Source of the DNA: Streptomyces sp. NBC_01267
Lineage (GTDB): Bacteria > Actinomycetota > Actinomycetes > Streptomycetales > Streptomycetaceae
NCBI RefSeq assembly: GCF_036241575.1
Contig: NZ_CP108455.1
Coordinates: 62,001 to 126,000, forward strand
Direction: 5' to 3'
DNA: 64,000 nucleotides
Notes under the pieces: generated by a model
The model's input: the letters and a program-made list of their open reading frames with translations, nothing else
What the model was told of the DNA's origin: nothing
The model's database searches: none
Translations under genes and position numbers: made by a program
Shown here: one piece after another, positions 47,423-56,428 of the stretch
Layout of the letters: each line of letters opens with the position of its first letter
How positions within the stretch are numbered: position 1 is the stretch's first letter

Positions 47423-48325
47423 TTACGCGCTCTTCGATTTCCCGGCCGCGGTCTTTTTGGTAGTCCGCTTCTTCGTGGCTGTCTTCTTCCCCGGTGTTTT
47501 CTTCGCGGCGTGTTTGATGTCGTGGACTTCGGCGTCCTCGCCGCGGTTCTCCCTGGCCGCGGAAACGGACGCGTTCAGTGCGCTCATGAGGTCCACGAGC
47601 TGGCCGCCCGACGTGTCGGCCTCCGTTTCCGGAACGGCCGGGGCGCGGTCCTGGGACTTGGCCTCGATCAGTTCCTCCATCGCCTCCCGGTAGCGGTCGT
47701 GGAACCCGGAGAGGTCGTCCGCGGCCATCGTCTCCATCAGCTGCACAGCGGCGTCGATCTCGCTGTCCGACAGCTCGACTTCCTTGGGGAGGATCGATTC
47801 CGGGGAGCGGATCTCGTCCGGCCACCGCATGGCGTGCAGCAGGATCGTCTCGTCCTTCACGCGCAGGAGTCCCAGACGCTCACGGTCCCGCATGGAGAAC
47901 TTCGCGATGGCCACCCTGCTGGAGCGCTCCAGCGCTTTCCGGAGCAGGACGTACGGCTTGTGCGCGACCTTCCCGGACGGCTCCAGGTAGTAGCCGCGGC
48001 CGATCCGGATCGGATCGATCGAGGAGGCGGGCACGAACCCGATGACTTCGATGGCCTGCGCGGTCGGCAGAGGCATGTGGTCCAGTTCGTCATCGGTGAC
48101 CTCGACCAGGTCCCCCGCCGCGGTCTCGTACGCACGGCCGATCTCCGCCGAGCTCAGTACTTGTCCATCGATCGCGCAGACTTTCCGGTTACGGACACGG
48201 CCCTGATCCGCCTCGTGATACTGGTGCAGCGCGATCGAACGGTTCTCCGTCGCCGGCCACACACGGCACGGCACCGTCACCAGGCCGAAACTGATCGCAC
48301 CGGTCCACACAGGATGGGGCATCAC
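47423..48325 (-). CDS. ku: Ku protein (non-homologous end joining)
   Basis: A 300-residue bacterial Ku. The core begins PVWTGAISFGLVTVPCRVWP and keeps the family motifs (LHQYHEADQGRVRNRKVCAI, then PYVLLRKALERSSRVAIAKF). The last 40 residues are a lysine-rich tail (AAKKTPGKKTATKKRTTKK) as seen in actinobacterial Ku proteins. It binds broken DNA ends as a homodimer and recruits a LigD-type ligase. No ligase gene is present in this window, so the partner must be elsewhere. It is flanked by toxin-antitoxin modules and may be one of several copies. Confidence 0.93.
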   Translation of the reverse strand: MMPHPVWTGAISFGLVTVPCRVWPATENRSIALHQYHEADQGRVRNRKVCAIDGQVLSSAEIGRAYETAAGDLVEVTDDELDHMPLPTAQAIEVIGFVPASSIDPIRIGRGYYLEPSGKVAHKPYVLLRKALERSSRVAIAKFSMRDRERLGLLRVKDETILLHAMRWPDEIRSPESILPKEVELSDSEIDAAVQLMETMAADDLSGFHDRYREAMEELIEAKSQDRAPAVPETEADTSGGQLVDLMSALNASVSAARENRGEDAEVHDIKHAAKKTPGKKTATKKRTTKKTAAGKSKSA

Positions 48326-48626
48326 TTAACCTCCGCCGCACCTCGCCGGACCTCCAGCCTACGAACGATCAGCGTCCCCGGCATCCGGTGCCCTGCAGCG
48401 TCCCCTGCCGGCCGTACACCCGACCACCGCCAGACGCTGGAAGACAAGACCCGCTCCCAGGGCCGACGGCGTTCGCCGCGCCCCGGCAGCGGGACGTCGA
48501 TGCGAGGTCGTGGTTCTCGGAGGGCGGCAGCTGCGAGCCGCCGCCCTCCGACCATCCCCGAGCTTCAGACGGGACCGGCTCCTACTGTCCGTCGGCCGGA
48601 ATCCCCTGCCGCGACTCGGGCTCCGG
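48326..48626. other. 301-nt gap between ku and the RelE-type toxin gene
   Basis: No supported gene. It should contain the ku promoter; I see no clear boxes. Confidence 0.4.
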
Positions 48627-48872
48627 TCAGATGTACACGGCGCGGACCACCGTGACGACCAGGACGTTCTGGCTGACGTAGTAGCGGATCACGACGCCTG
48701 CGACGGCGGCCTCGCGGCGGTCGTCGTCCTTGCCGACCGGCGCGGAGCCCTGCCCGTAGGGATCGGTGGTGATCCGTCGCATTCCGGTGTCGAAGCGGGT
48801 GCGCAGCGAGGTGTCCATTGCGGCGCGGGCCTGGTCGGCGGGCGGTGCGTACTGGAGACGGTAGCGGCTCAC
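48627..48872 (-). CDS. RelE/ParE-type toxin
   Basis: An 81-residue basic protein starting at GTG 48872 behind GAGGAGG and overlapping the antitoxin stop (GTGA). It opens SRYRLQYAPPADQARAAMD, has a central arginine-rich segment (DPYGQGSAPVGKDDDRREAA) and ends with the beta-strand pair VIRYYVSQNVLVVTVVRAVY typical of the RelE/ParE fold. It likely acts on mRNA at the ribosome or on gyrase; sequence alone does not decide which. Confidence 0.8.
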   Translation of the reverse strand: MSRYRLQYAPPADQARAAMDTSLRTRFDTGMRRITTDPYGQGSAPVGKDDDRREAAVAGVVIRYYVSQNVLVVTVVRAVYI

Positions 48873-49147
48873 GCCTCCTCCGAATCGGTGCCGTCGGTCG
48901 TTCCGGTGGCTCCGATGTCCTCGCCGCGGGCGAGGCGTTCGAAGAGGGCTTCGTCCTCTTCGTCGGCGCCGGTGCCGGCTAGGGCCCAGCGCACGAGGGC
49001 GGCGGGGAGTTCCGCTGCGGGGACGTGCTCGATCTCGCGGTCGAACTCGGTGGCCCGGTCGGTGTCCATGGTGGCGCGGATGGCCGCGATGGTGCCGGGC
49101 AGTTCCACGAGCTCGCCGTCGATGACGGTCTTGAGGGTGGCGTCCAC
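48869..49147 (-). CDS. Antitoxin of the RelE/ParE-type module
   Basis: A 92-residue acidic protein starting at GTG 49147 behind GGAAGGAGG. It reads DATLKTVIDGELVELPGTIA and then a long helix (DREIEHVPAAELPAALVRWA) with a Glu/Asp-rich tail. It precedes and overlaps the toxin gene, the usual order for such modules. The DNA-binding fold is not obvious. Confidence 0.75.
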   Translation of the reverse strand: MDATLKTVIDGELVELPGTIAAIRATMDTDRATEFDREIEHVPAAELPAALVRWALAGTGADEEDEALFERLARGEDIGATGTTDGTDSEEA

Positions 49148-49203
49148 GGTGGGCCTCCTTCCTGCCCCGTACGGTACGCGCGGCCGCTCCGCAGCTGCCG
49201 GGT

Positions 49204-49740
49204 TCAGCGCGTGCGAGTTTCCGCCGGGGTTCCGCCACCGACTCCTTCGCCGTCCAGGCGGCGCGTCAAGTAGACGCGTTCGTCGGGATGGCGGGCGATG
49301 CGGGCGAGTTTCCAGGCGGTGTCGGCGTCCACGCCCGGCTCGGACGCGGCCGCCAGGCGGCGGGCCTGCCACGTCGTACGCGGGGTAAGTACCCACCGCC
49401 ACAGCCAAAGCCGCACCCCGCTCGTACGGGTCCTGGCCGTCGTGCCGGTACCGGGCCTCTCCGCGCCGTCCGTGGCAGGGCGTTCGGGGGTGCTCTCTCT
49501 GATGTCGGCCACTGCGCGAGTCTCACGGCGGCCCCGCACCGCACGGGCACGATCGGACGGTAGCCACCACAACGAGTGAGCCGGTGCCGTACCTGTCAGC
49601 GAAACCCGCACAGGCGCACCGCCAGCCAAGTACTCGTCGGTGGCCGGTGCCAGGCGAGCGGGCCTGTCGTTCACAAGAGCCCGGGGCCCGTTGTAGCGGT
49701 CATACGTTCCAGGATGTGGCGGGTCCATCGAGCCAGGCAC
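49204..49740 (-). CDS. Hypothetical protein
   Basis: An open frame of up to 178 residues; a GTG at 49512 would give 102. The C-terminal part (LWLWRWVLTPRTTWQARRLA, then DADTAWKLARIARHPDERVY) has natural-looking composition and a tryptophan-rich basic patch. No domain is recognised and no good ribosome site marks the start, so the boundary is uncertain. Confidence 0.4.
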   Translation of the reverse strand: MPGSMDPPHPGTYDRYNGPRALVNDRPARLAPATDEYLAGGAPVRVSLTGTAPAHSLWWLPSDRARAVRGRRETRAVADIRESTPERPATDGAERPGTGTTARTRTSGVRLWLWRWVLTPRTTWQARRLAAASEPGVDADTAWKLARIARHPDERVYLTRRLDGEGVGGGTPAETRTR

Positions 49741-50834
49741 GCGTCCCGTCCGGCCCTACAGTGAGCCCGAATCTGTCGAAATCCGGGCTCACCTTGCTCG
49801 TGCCACCAGGAGTACGCGGCCACGCAATGTCCTCTTCCGTGATCGAGGTGGAAGAAGCTTCTCCGCTGGAGACGCCCGCAGCTGGTACGTAGCCACCGTG
49901 CCTGCCGGCTCGTCGAGGTGTTCACGCCTGGGTCCGACGAGTCCCGGAGCGCCGAGCGGCGCCCCTCCCTGGGGAGAGACACCCATGCCGGTCATTCTGT
50001 CGGCTGGCACTGACAATCCCCGGTGGGCGACGTCCTCGGCTCCGGGACACCGACCTCACCCCCCGCAGCTCCCGACCCTGGCCTGCGGGGCATTGTCAGT
50101 GCCCCGTGCCATCGTGGGACTGCCCGGCGGCGCCCATCACCGAAGCCGATGCCACCGCCGGGCGCCAAGTCGCTACTCCCGTACCCTGGTCACGGTGGCC
50201 GTCGCATGCCTGGTGGTACCGGCAAGCACTTCAACGACGAGACCCCGACCGCATGTTGTGTACCGCTCCCTGTCCGGAGCGCGCGCCACCCGGCCTGGAC
50301 CGGAGTCGAGCAGCGCGGGCGCCGCCCGGACCTGGACGCCGATGGTGAGCTGACGAGACAGTGCCACCCTGCCGTCGGGGAGTCGCACGGCGAGATGCTC
50401 CGGCCGGGCCGGCGTCCCCGTGTAACCGACGACCGGACAGTCAACGGTGTCCGAATGCACTGGCGAAGAGAAGGTATTCGATCCATGCACTACTCGCGAC
50501 GATCTGCAGCAGATGGTTCCCACAGCCCGCTGGCTGTGTGGGTAACTGTGGGAGTCACCTTCTGACCGAGTTCGCGATGTCAGTTTGTTTTGACGTCACG
50601 TGAGGGCTTGTGGTGAGAGCGTGAGGTGTGCTTCTGCCGCTGCGAGCCGCAGGGTTGAGGAGCAGCGGACGCGTTCGCCACCGGTCCGTATCGACCGCGA
50701 GTGCTCCGGCTGACACTGGCCGCTCCAACACCGGGCGAACTCAGCGCCGTGCAGCACCAGCTCAGCGCCGGTACCTGCCGGAAGATCATGCTGAGGTCTA
50801 CCGGACGTCACCTGAGCCCAGCACAATCGCCCGT
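49741..50834. other. 1.1-kb region poor in genes
   Basis: No complete gene is supported. A minus-strand stretch at 50173-50400 (RLPDGRVALSRQLTIGVQVR, then GRGLVVEVLAGTTRHATATV) looks like a coding fragment without a recognised family. The inverted repeat pair at 50006-50103 lies in this region. Confidence 0.4.
50006..50103. repeat. Inverted repeat pair, GGCACTGACAAT type
   Basis: GGCACTGACAATCCCC at 50006-50021 is matched by GGGGCATTGTCAGTGCC at 50087-50103 in inverse orientation, 16 matches with one extra base. The enclosed 65 nt have no gene. This is MITE-like or a long hairpin. Confidence 0.65.
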
Positions 50835-51938
50835 ATGACGATCACCACGAGCGCCGCGCCGCCGCCCACGCACAACAGGCCCGTCGCGCTCGCCCGGGGG
50901 TTCCTCACGGGTGGCGTGACGGGGGCGTCCCTGGCGGCCGTCGTCGTCGGGATCGCCATTTCGAACGAGCCGCTGATCGTCGGTGGCGCGTGCCTGCTCG
51001 CGGTCTACGTCCTGATCCGCTACCTCGCCGGCATGCCGAGGCGCGCCCGGGAAGCGGCGATCCCGCCGTACCTGGCCCTCGCGATGATCGAGAGCTTGGC
51101 GGCCGTCGGGGGTGAGACGAGCGACATACCGGTGAAGTTCGACCTCACCGTCGCACCGGATGACGCACCGGCGTACCGCGTCGAGTTCACTCAGGACATC
51201 AACCTCGCCGACCTGCCCGACTACCGGCCGCGCGGCATCCTGGTAGTCCAGTACCCGCCGGACCGGCCGCTGAAGGTGAGGATCGTCAAACGACCGACAC
51301 CGGACTGGGAGGAACGGGCCGCCTCGGCCCGCCTCGACTCGGCACCCGGACCGGCCCGGGCGAGCGACCCTTTGGAAGGCTGCGGTGCCACCCTGGTCGG
51401 GTTCCTCGGTTTGCTGCTCGGCGCGGCCCTGGTCGTCCTGTTGTTCCGCGCGGACCTGTTCGACCAGGACGACTCCGACACCGCGCGGCCGTCGGTCTCC
51501 TCCTCCAGCACCTCCTCGTCGTCCACGACCACCGTGTCGTCGGCGTCCGGCACTGTGGCCCTCGGCCCCGGTCAGTCCTTCCTGGACGAGGGCAGGTTGG
51601 GCCGTTCCGTCGCCGCGCTCGCCAAAGGCGAGGACAAGCAGCGGGCGCTCACCGTCGTCGTACAGGAACGCCTGCTGACGGTCGTCTTCGCCCCCACTGG
51701 CACCCAGGCGGCCTCCCGACTCGACCTGGATTCCCTGCCGTACGACCGTGTTCCGGCCCTGGTGAAGGAGGCCACGACCACGCTCGGCGTCGGCTCCCCG
51801 CGCACCTGGCAGCTCACCGCCGACCGCCTCACCGGCAGGGTGGCCCTCAGCGTATCCGTGACCGGCTCCGAAGGCACCGCCTATCTGGAGGCGGACGGGC
51901 AGGGCAAGGTCGTACGGCGCGTCTCGGCAGGGGGCTGA
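50835..51938 (+). CDS. Transmembrane protein of unknown function
   Basis: 367 residues from ATG 50835. Two N-terminal membrane segments (about 17-38 and 41-55) are followed by a cytoplasmic-type domain, a third hydrophobic segment near 190-208 (LVGFLGLLLGAALVVLLF), a serine/threonine-rich linker and an extracytoplasmic C-terminal domain of about 130 residues. It begins a four-gene operon with a DUF3592-type protein and two small related proteins. No enzymatic motif is seen. Confidence 0.75.
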   Translation: MTITTSAAPPPTHNRPVALARGFLTGGVTGASLAAVVVGIAISNEPLIVGGACLLAVYVLIRYLAGMPRRAREAAIPPYLALAMIESLAAVGGETSDIPVKFDLTVAPDDAPAYRVEFTQDINLADLPDYRPRGILVVQYPPDRPLKVRIVKRPTPDWEERAASARLDSAPGPARASDPLEGCGATLVGFLGLLLGAALVVLLFRADLFDQDDSDTARPSVSSSSTSSSSTTTVSSASGTVALGPGQSFLDEGRLGRSVAALAKGEDKQRALTVVVQERLLTVVFAPTGTQAASRLDLDSLPYDRVPALVKEATTTLGVGSPRTWQLTADRLTGRVALSVSVTGSEGTAYLEADGQGKVVRRVSAGG

Positions 51939-51941
51939 TCC

Positions 51942-52805
51942 ATGGACTGGCATGCGTATCTGGTGCTGTGGTGCGGGGTGTTCGGCGCGTGGGCGCTGGT
52001 CGGATACGGGAGGTCGCTGGCCGGGATGACCCGGGCGCAGCGGACGGTCCGGGCGACGGGACGGATCGAGCGGGTGGACGAGCCCCGACACGGAAGCTCC
52101 CCGAGCGACGGGATAGCCGTGGTCGTCTCCTTCCAGGACCCGTCCACCGGGCAGGAGTTCACCGTCACCAACGAGGGTGAGCGCGGCGAGAGGATCAGCG
52201 TGGCTTGGACGGGCCGGGAGATCGGGGTCCGCTATCCGCGCGGCAGACCTCACGCCTTCCGGTTCGCCACCCACCTCTCCGAAGTCGGGCGCGGCCTCGG
52301 CTGGGCGAACTTCGCGCTCTTCCTCGTCTACGCCGGTCTGGTCGCCGTCGCCGCGATCGACTGGGGCTGGCCGTGGGCGCTGCTCGGCTTCTGCGGGCCC
52401 TGGGCCCTCTCCGGCCTGTACCACCTGCCCGGGAACATCCGCGACAGGAACCGCCGTCTCGGCGCACTGGCCGCCATGGCCGCCGTATCCGGCTGTGTCG
52501 TCGCCGTCCTCAAGAGCGTCACCGTCGACTCCAACGACGGCCACACCCTGACCAACCTGATGCCGGTCGTCACCTTCACCACCCTCGACGGCAGGGAGGT
52601 CACGGCCTACTGCGAGTCCGGAATCCCGGACCCCGCCGGATCACGGGGCCTGGACCTCACGATCCACTACGCCCCCGACGACCCGGCCCTCTTCGTCCTG
52701 GACGTCGAGGCCGAACGCCGCTCCTGGAAACGAGACATGGTCGTCAACGTGGTGGGTGTGCTGGTCGTGGCGGCGGCGGCCGTGGTGGGGGTGGTCGCGC
52801 TGTGA
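51942..52805 (+). CDS. DUF3592-type membrane protein
   Basis: A 287-residue membrane protein with an N-terminal helix, two DUF3592-like beta-rich domains (RATGRIERVDEPRHGSS region, and VVTFTTLDGREVTAYCESGI) and three or four further membrane helices, the last at the C-terminus. It starts three bases after the upstream gene and overlaps the next by GTGA, so it is part of a co-translated group. The family's role is unknown. Confidence 0.78.
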   Translation: MDWHAYLVLWCGVFGAWALVGYGRSLAGMTRAQRTVRATGRIERVDEPRHGSSPSDGIAVVVSFQDPSTGQEFTVTNEGERGERISVAWTGREIGVRYPRGRPHAFRFATHLSEVGRGLGWANFALFLVYAGLVAVAAIDWGWPWALLGFCGPWALSGLYHLPGNIRDRNRRLGALAAMAAVSGCVVAVLKSVTVDSNDGHTLTNLMPVVTFTTLDGREVTAYCESGIPDPAGSRGLDLTIHYAPDDPALFVLDVEAERRSWKRDMVVNVVGVLVVAAAAVVGVVAL

Positions 52806-53152
52806 CCCGGGAGCCGGGCTGTCTTCCCGCCATGGAGCCGCTGACGTTCGACTACGAGAACCTGCATCTGCGCGTGGACCAGGGGGTGTTCGAACTGTTC
52901 ACCATGGGCAGATCCGAGCTCCGGGTGCCGCTGCGGTGGCTCGGGGCACTGGTGCACTACAAGAAGCCCGCCCGGCCCGGCCAGTTGTTCATCGGCACCG
53001 TACGCGATCCGAGCGCCGTGCTCTACGGCACCGAGCAGGCCGCCTTCTGGTACAGCACCTCGCCCGCGTTCCGGGTACTGCCCGGCGACGAGCCGTTGTT
53101 TCGCGCGTACTTCACCGAGGTGGCCGCGCTCGCCGACCGGAGGGTGGTCTGA
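52802..53152 (+). CDS. Small hypothetical protein, paralogue A
   Basis: 116 residues from GTG 52802, overlapping the DUF3592 stop; ATG 52832 is the alternative start. It is beta-rich (LRVDQGVFELFTMGRSELRV, then PLRWLGALVHYKK) and ends with a helix reading PLFRAYFTEVAALADR. A second gene with the same ending (PLYRAFFTELAHLADR) follows, so these are tandem duplicates. The fold may be PH-like; this is a guess. Confidence 0.75.
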   Translation: MTREPGCLPAMEPLTFDYENLHLRVDQGVFELFTMGRSELRVPLRWLGALVHYKKPARPGQLFIGTVRDPSAVLYGTEQAAFWYSTSPAFRVLPGDEPLFRAYFTEVAALADRRVV

Positions 53153-53153
53153 G

Positions 53154-53482
53154 ATGGAAGCGGCGGAGCCGAAGGTCTTCCAGCACGACCGTCTGTACAT
53201 CCAGGTCGACCGGGGATCGGCGAGGTCTTCCGGCGCACCAACGTCATCGGGCCGTACCGCTACCCGCTGGCCTGGGTGACGGTGTACGCCGAGACACGTC
53301 GAGGGGGCCGGACCCGGCTGTGCTTCGGTACCGCCGAGGACCTGGGCGAACCGGTCTACGGGAGCGTGCCGGGCGCCGGACCGGTGTTCTTCCGGCACGA
53401 GATCCCGACCGCATACGAGCCCCTCTACCGCGCCTTCTTCACCGAGCTCGCCCATCTGGCCGACCGCCCGATCGCCTCGTAG
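53154..53482 (+). pseudogene. Small hypothetical protein, paralogue B, frameshifted
   Basis: It begins at ATG 53154 (EPKVFQHDRLYIQVDRG) and changes frame near 53216; the continuing frame reads GEVFRRTNVIGPYRYPLAWV and ends PLYRAFFTELAHLADRPIAS. One base appears to be missing. The intact form would be about 109 residues, the same size as paralogue A. A sequencing error would look the same. Confidence 0.65.
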
Positions 53483-53708
53483 AGTCGAAGCCGGGCAGTC
53501 AACAGCTATGGCCCTGGCTCCGGCTGCCCCAAGCACCGGCTCCCCCGTCCCGGCCCGCACAGCAACGCCGCCCCGGTGGCACCGGGAACACGACGGCTCA
53601 GCTCGACGTAGGCAGAGCCCCAGTAGGCGGACGACTGGCAGGTCCGCCAGCTGCGGCGCGTACGCGAACCCCGCCAGGGTGAGCAGGCCGCCCTGTAGCT
53701 CGGCCCGG

Positions 53709-54527
53709 TCACGTCAGCAACGACACGTATTCGGACCAGTTCTCGCCGACGAGCGTGGCCCAGCGTTCGGCTGTCTTGGGGTGGATGCCGAGCAGGTCAG
53801 CGATGACCATGGGCGGCAGGTCGGCCAGGGAGTCCATCATGGCGGTGTTCCGAGCTGCGCGGGCGGGCAGACCGTGGTGTCTCAGTGTGTCGGCGAGGCC
53901 GAGGGGGTTGCGCGGGCGTCCAGGGCTTTGTCCGGGCAAGAGGTACCTTCGACCAGCCGTGGTGCTATGCCGGGGCGTGCCGTGGCGGAGCTGATCGTCG
54001 ATCAGACGAGCGAGCTTCGGCGGGAGCACGAAGGGGTGCTGATTGACCGCCAAGTAGGTGTGCTTTTTGTCGCGACTGATGTGGTCCTCGGTGAGCTCGA
54101 CGATGCGGGCCAGGGGAAGCGCGTAGAGACGGACGAGAGCGGCCGCGACGCGGACGTCCAAGGGCAACGCGGTGTCATTCAAGCAGCGCAACAGCTCGTC
54201 GCGGGCCACGTCCTCGGCTTGGAAGTGGCCGGGAAGTTGCGAGGCTGGGCGATCGATGACCAGACCGGGCGGGCAGAGGCGTCGTGCAGTGCTCCAGCGG
54301 AGGAAAGGGATGGAACGGGAGCGCAGAGTTGGCCTGTCGTTCGCCCAGGTGTCCAGATGCGGCTGCTGGAGTCGACGGAGGCACAGGTGCTGGGAGTCGA
54401 GCCAGTTCAGGAAGTCGATGGCGGCGGCCACGTTGCCGCAGTCGCCTTTGTGCGCGGCGTAGGTGTAGCAGCCTCGGGTTGAGCGTCGGCGGGCGTCGCG
54501 GATGATGCCGGCAGCCTCCCGCAGCAT
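53709..54527 (-). pseudogene. Recombinase-like protein lacking a catalytic set
   Basis: About 272 codons resembling the core-binding and catalytic folds of actinobacterial tyrosine recombinases (CGNVAAAIDFLNWLDSQHLC, then VAAALVRLYALPLARIVELT, then IADLLGIHPKTAERWATLVG). The arginine, H-x-x-R and tyrosine residues are not seen. The N-terminus is cut, with disordered sequence upstream. It could be a relic or a derived DNA-binding protein. Confidence 0.5.
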
Positions 54528-54577
54528 TCCGGGGCTCCGGGGGCGGGCCGTCCGCACCCGCAGCGGGGCCGGAGCCC

Positions 54578-55225
54578 TCAGGGCTGCTGCGGGTCGTTGG
54601 CGCTGCGGCCGTAGCGGGCGAGCATCGTCGTGACCGCGTCCTCGACGGCGCGGCCGACGTCGGCAGGTGCAGGGCTCCAGTCGGCGAGCAGCATCCGCGG
54701 CCACAGGACGTAGTTGGCGATCATGCCGAGGAACTGGTTGGTGGCGCTCTCCGCGTCGGGTACCACCGCAGTGCCCGCGGCGTGCTGGGCCTCCAGGTAG
54801 TGCTGGACGGAGATGAAGTAGGGCAGCTTGCCCAGCTCGAACTGAGCTCGTCCCAGCTCCGGGAAACGCGGCAGTTCGGCGATGACGATGCGGAAGAGGG
54901 CCGCCATCGCGGGCCGGCCGATCAGGTCGGCGTACTGGCGGCCGATGGCGCTCAGGCCGGCGCGCAGGTCACCGGGCTGCGTCGTGGGGGCCGCCGGGTC
55001 TGGCCCGCCCTTCCAGTACTCGGTGACGATGGCCTCGAAGAGTGCCGCCTTGGTGGGGAACTGTTTGAACAGCGTGGACTTCGAGACGACCGCTTCCTGC
55101 GCGATCTTCGCCAGCGATGTCCCGTCATAGCCCCGTTCCAGGAACAGCTTCGTGGCCGCTGCGGTGATCGCCTCGCGCTTGCGCTGAGCGAGTCGTTGAT
55201 GGTGCGCGGAGAGTCCTGCGGTCAT
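54578..55225 (-). CDS. TetR/AcrR-family repressor of the SDR gene
   Basis: 215 residues from ATG 55225. The helix-turn-helix is typical (REAITAAATKLFLERGYDGT, then VVSKSTLFKQFPTKAALFEA), followed by an AcrR-like ligand domain. It is transcribed divergently from the short-chain dehydrogenase gene, with two GAGTC/GACTC palindromes between them. This layout is the usual one for a repressor that controls itself and its neighbour and responds to the neighbour's substrate. Confidence 0.9.
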   Translation of the reverse strand: MTAGLSAHHQRLAQRKREAITAAATKLFLERGYDGTSLAKIAQEAVVSKSTLFKQFPTKAALFEAIVTEYWKGGPDPAAPTTQPGDLRAGLSAIGRQYADLIGRPAMAALFRIVIAELPRFPELGRAQFELGKLPYFISVQHYLEAQHAAGTAVVPDAESATNQFLGMIANYVLWPRMLLADWSPAPADVGRAVEDAVTTMLARYGRSANDPQQP

Positions 55226-55251
55226 GGGGCCAGTATGACTCATCCCGAGGC

Positions 55252-55315
55252 GAGTCACTTGACTCACCACTGTGCAGATGTTTACGTGGCCAGGGAGGCG
55301 AGTCGAGCGACTCGC
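55252..55315. promoter_or_regulatory. Two palindromic operators between tetR and SDR genes
   Basis: GAGTCA-CT-TGACTC at 55252-55265 and GCGAGTCG-AG-CGACTCGC at 55298-55315 share the GAGTC-N4-GACTC pattern. Both lie in the 151-nt divergent region. The first overlaps a possible -35 (TTGACT, 55259-55264). Confidence 0.75.
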
Positions 55316-55376
55316 ATTCGGTCGGCGGGAGCACTCCCCCGCCGGCATCGTTCCGTTCCCGCAGGGAGAAGCGCTC

Positions 55377-56135
55377 ATGGAGTCAGGCAAGATCGCATTG
55401 GTGACCGGCGGCAATCGCGGGCTGGGCCGGGCTACGGCCCAGGCGCTGGCCCGGCACGGGCTGCGCGTCATCGTGACCTACCGCGGCGACGCGCAGGAGG
55501 CCGAGGAGACGGTCAGGAACGTTCAGGAAACCGGCGCCACCGCTGCCGCGCTGCGGCTGGACGTCAGTGACGTGGCCTCCTTTCCCGCCCTCGTCTCCCA
55601 CCTGGCCGCGCAGCTGGAGCGCTGGGACGCGACCCGGCTGGATGTCCTGGTCAACAATGCCGGGATCGGGCTGTTCGGGCCGTTGGAAGCGGTCACGGTC
55701 GACGACTTCGACGCGGTGATGGACACCAACGTGCGCGGCACGTTCTTCCTCATCCAGGCGCTTGCGCCCGTGCTGGCCGACGGGGGGCGGATCATCAACG
55801 TCTCCTCCTCCCTCAGCCGCCACACCAGTGCCGGTACCTCGGTCTACTCGGCCTCCAAGGCTGCGGTCGAGGTCCTCAGCCGGACCTTGGCCGTGGAGCT
55901 GGGGGCGCGCAAGATCCGCGTCAACGCCATCGCGCCGGGGCCGACCGCCACCGACTTCAACGGCGGTGCCATGCGGGACGATGCGCAGATGCGCGAGGGC
56001 TTGGGCGCGCAGACCGCGCTCGGCCGCGTCGGTGAACCGCAGGAGATCGGCGACGCGATTGCCGCGCTCGCCTCCGAGGACCTGCGATGGGTCACCGGCC
56101 AGCGGCTCGAGGTGTCCGGCGGCGCCCTGTTGTAG
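55377..56135 (+). CDS. Short-chain dehydrogenase/reductase
   Basis: A 252-residue classical SDR from ATG 55377 behind AGGGAGAA. The cofactor motif TGGNRGLG is at about 9-16, NNAGIG near 91, the catalytic serine in INVSSSLS, and the Y-x-x-x-K in VYSASKAA. An arginine in the first beta-alpha unit (VIVTYRGD) suggests NADP(H) use. It probably reduces or oxidises a small carbonyl/alcohol substrate and is controlled by the divergent TetR protein. Confidence 0.92.
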   Translation: MESGKIALVTGGNRGLGRATAQALARHGLRVIVTYRGDAQEAEETVRNVQETGATAAALRLDVSDVASFPALVSHLAAQLERWDATRLDVLVNNAGIGLFGPLEAVTVDDFDAVMDTNVRGTFFLIQALAPVLADGGRIINVSSSLSRHTSAGTSVYSASKAAVEVLSRTLAVELGARKIRVNAIAPGPTATDFNGGAMRDDAQMREGLGAQTALGRVGEPQEIGDAIAALASEDLRWVTGQRLEVSGGALL

Positions 56136-56149
56136 GCCCACACTGTGTG

Positions 56150-56428
56150 CCCCGCCCCTTACCTGGCAGAACCGGGTGATGCCGCGGGTGATGAACGCGA
56201 CTCGGATGATGGGCAGCATGCAGACGGCCTGCATCACGGCGTACCACGGCGGGCAGACACCCGGGATCAGGTCGACGCCGATGATCGCGATCGGCATGAT
56301 GACGGCGAGGGCGCTCCGCGCTCGAAGGTCCGCCGAGATCCCCGGGAAGCAGAGACGGTCATCCGGTAGATCAGCACGGCGACTACAGGCAGCAGGGCTG
56401 CCCGGACCCACATGAACGTGTTCACCAT
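56150..56428 (-). pseudogene. Small membrane protein, frameshifted
   Basis: From ATG 56428: VNTFMWVRAALLPVVAVLIY is a membrane segment, and after a shift near 56320 the frame continues LAVIMPIAIIGVDLIPGVCP with YAVMQAVCMLPIIRVAFITR. A two- to three-helix protein of about 90-95 residues was present originally. No family name can be given. Confidence 0.5.

Noticed and set aside
50808..53560. Long minus-strand frames opposite the DUF3592 operon
   Set aside because: The plus-strand genes have membrane helices, overlaps and a duplicated domain; the reverse frames have none of these.
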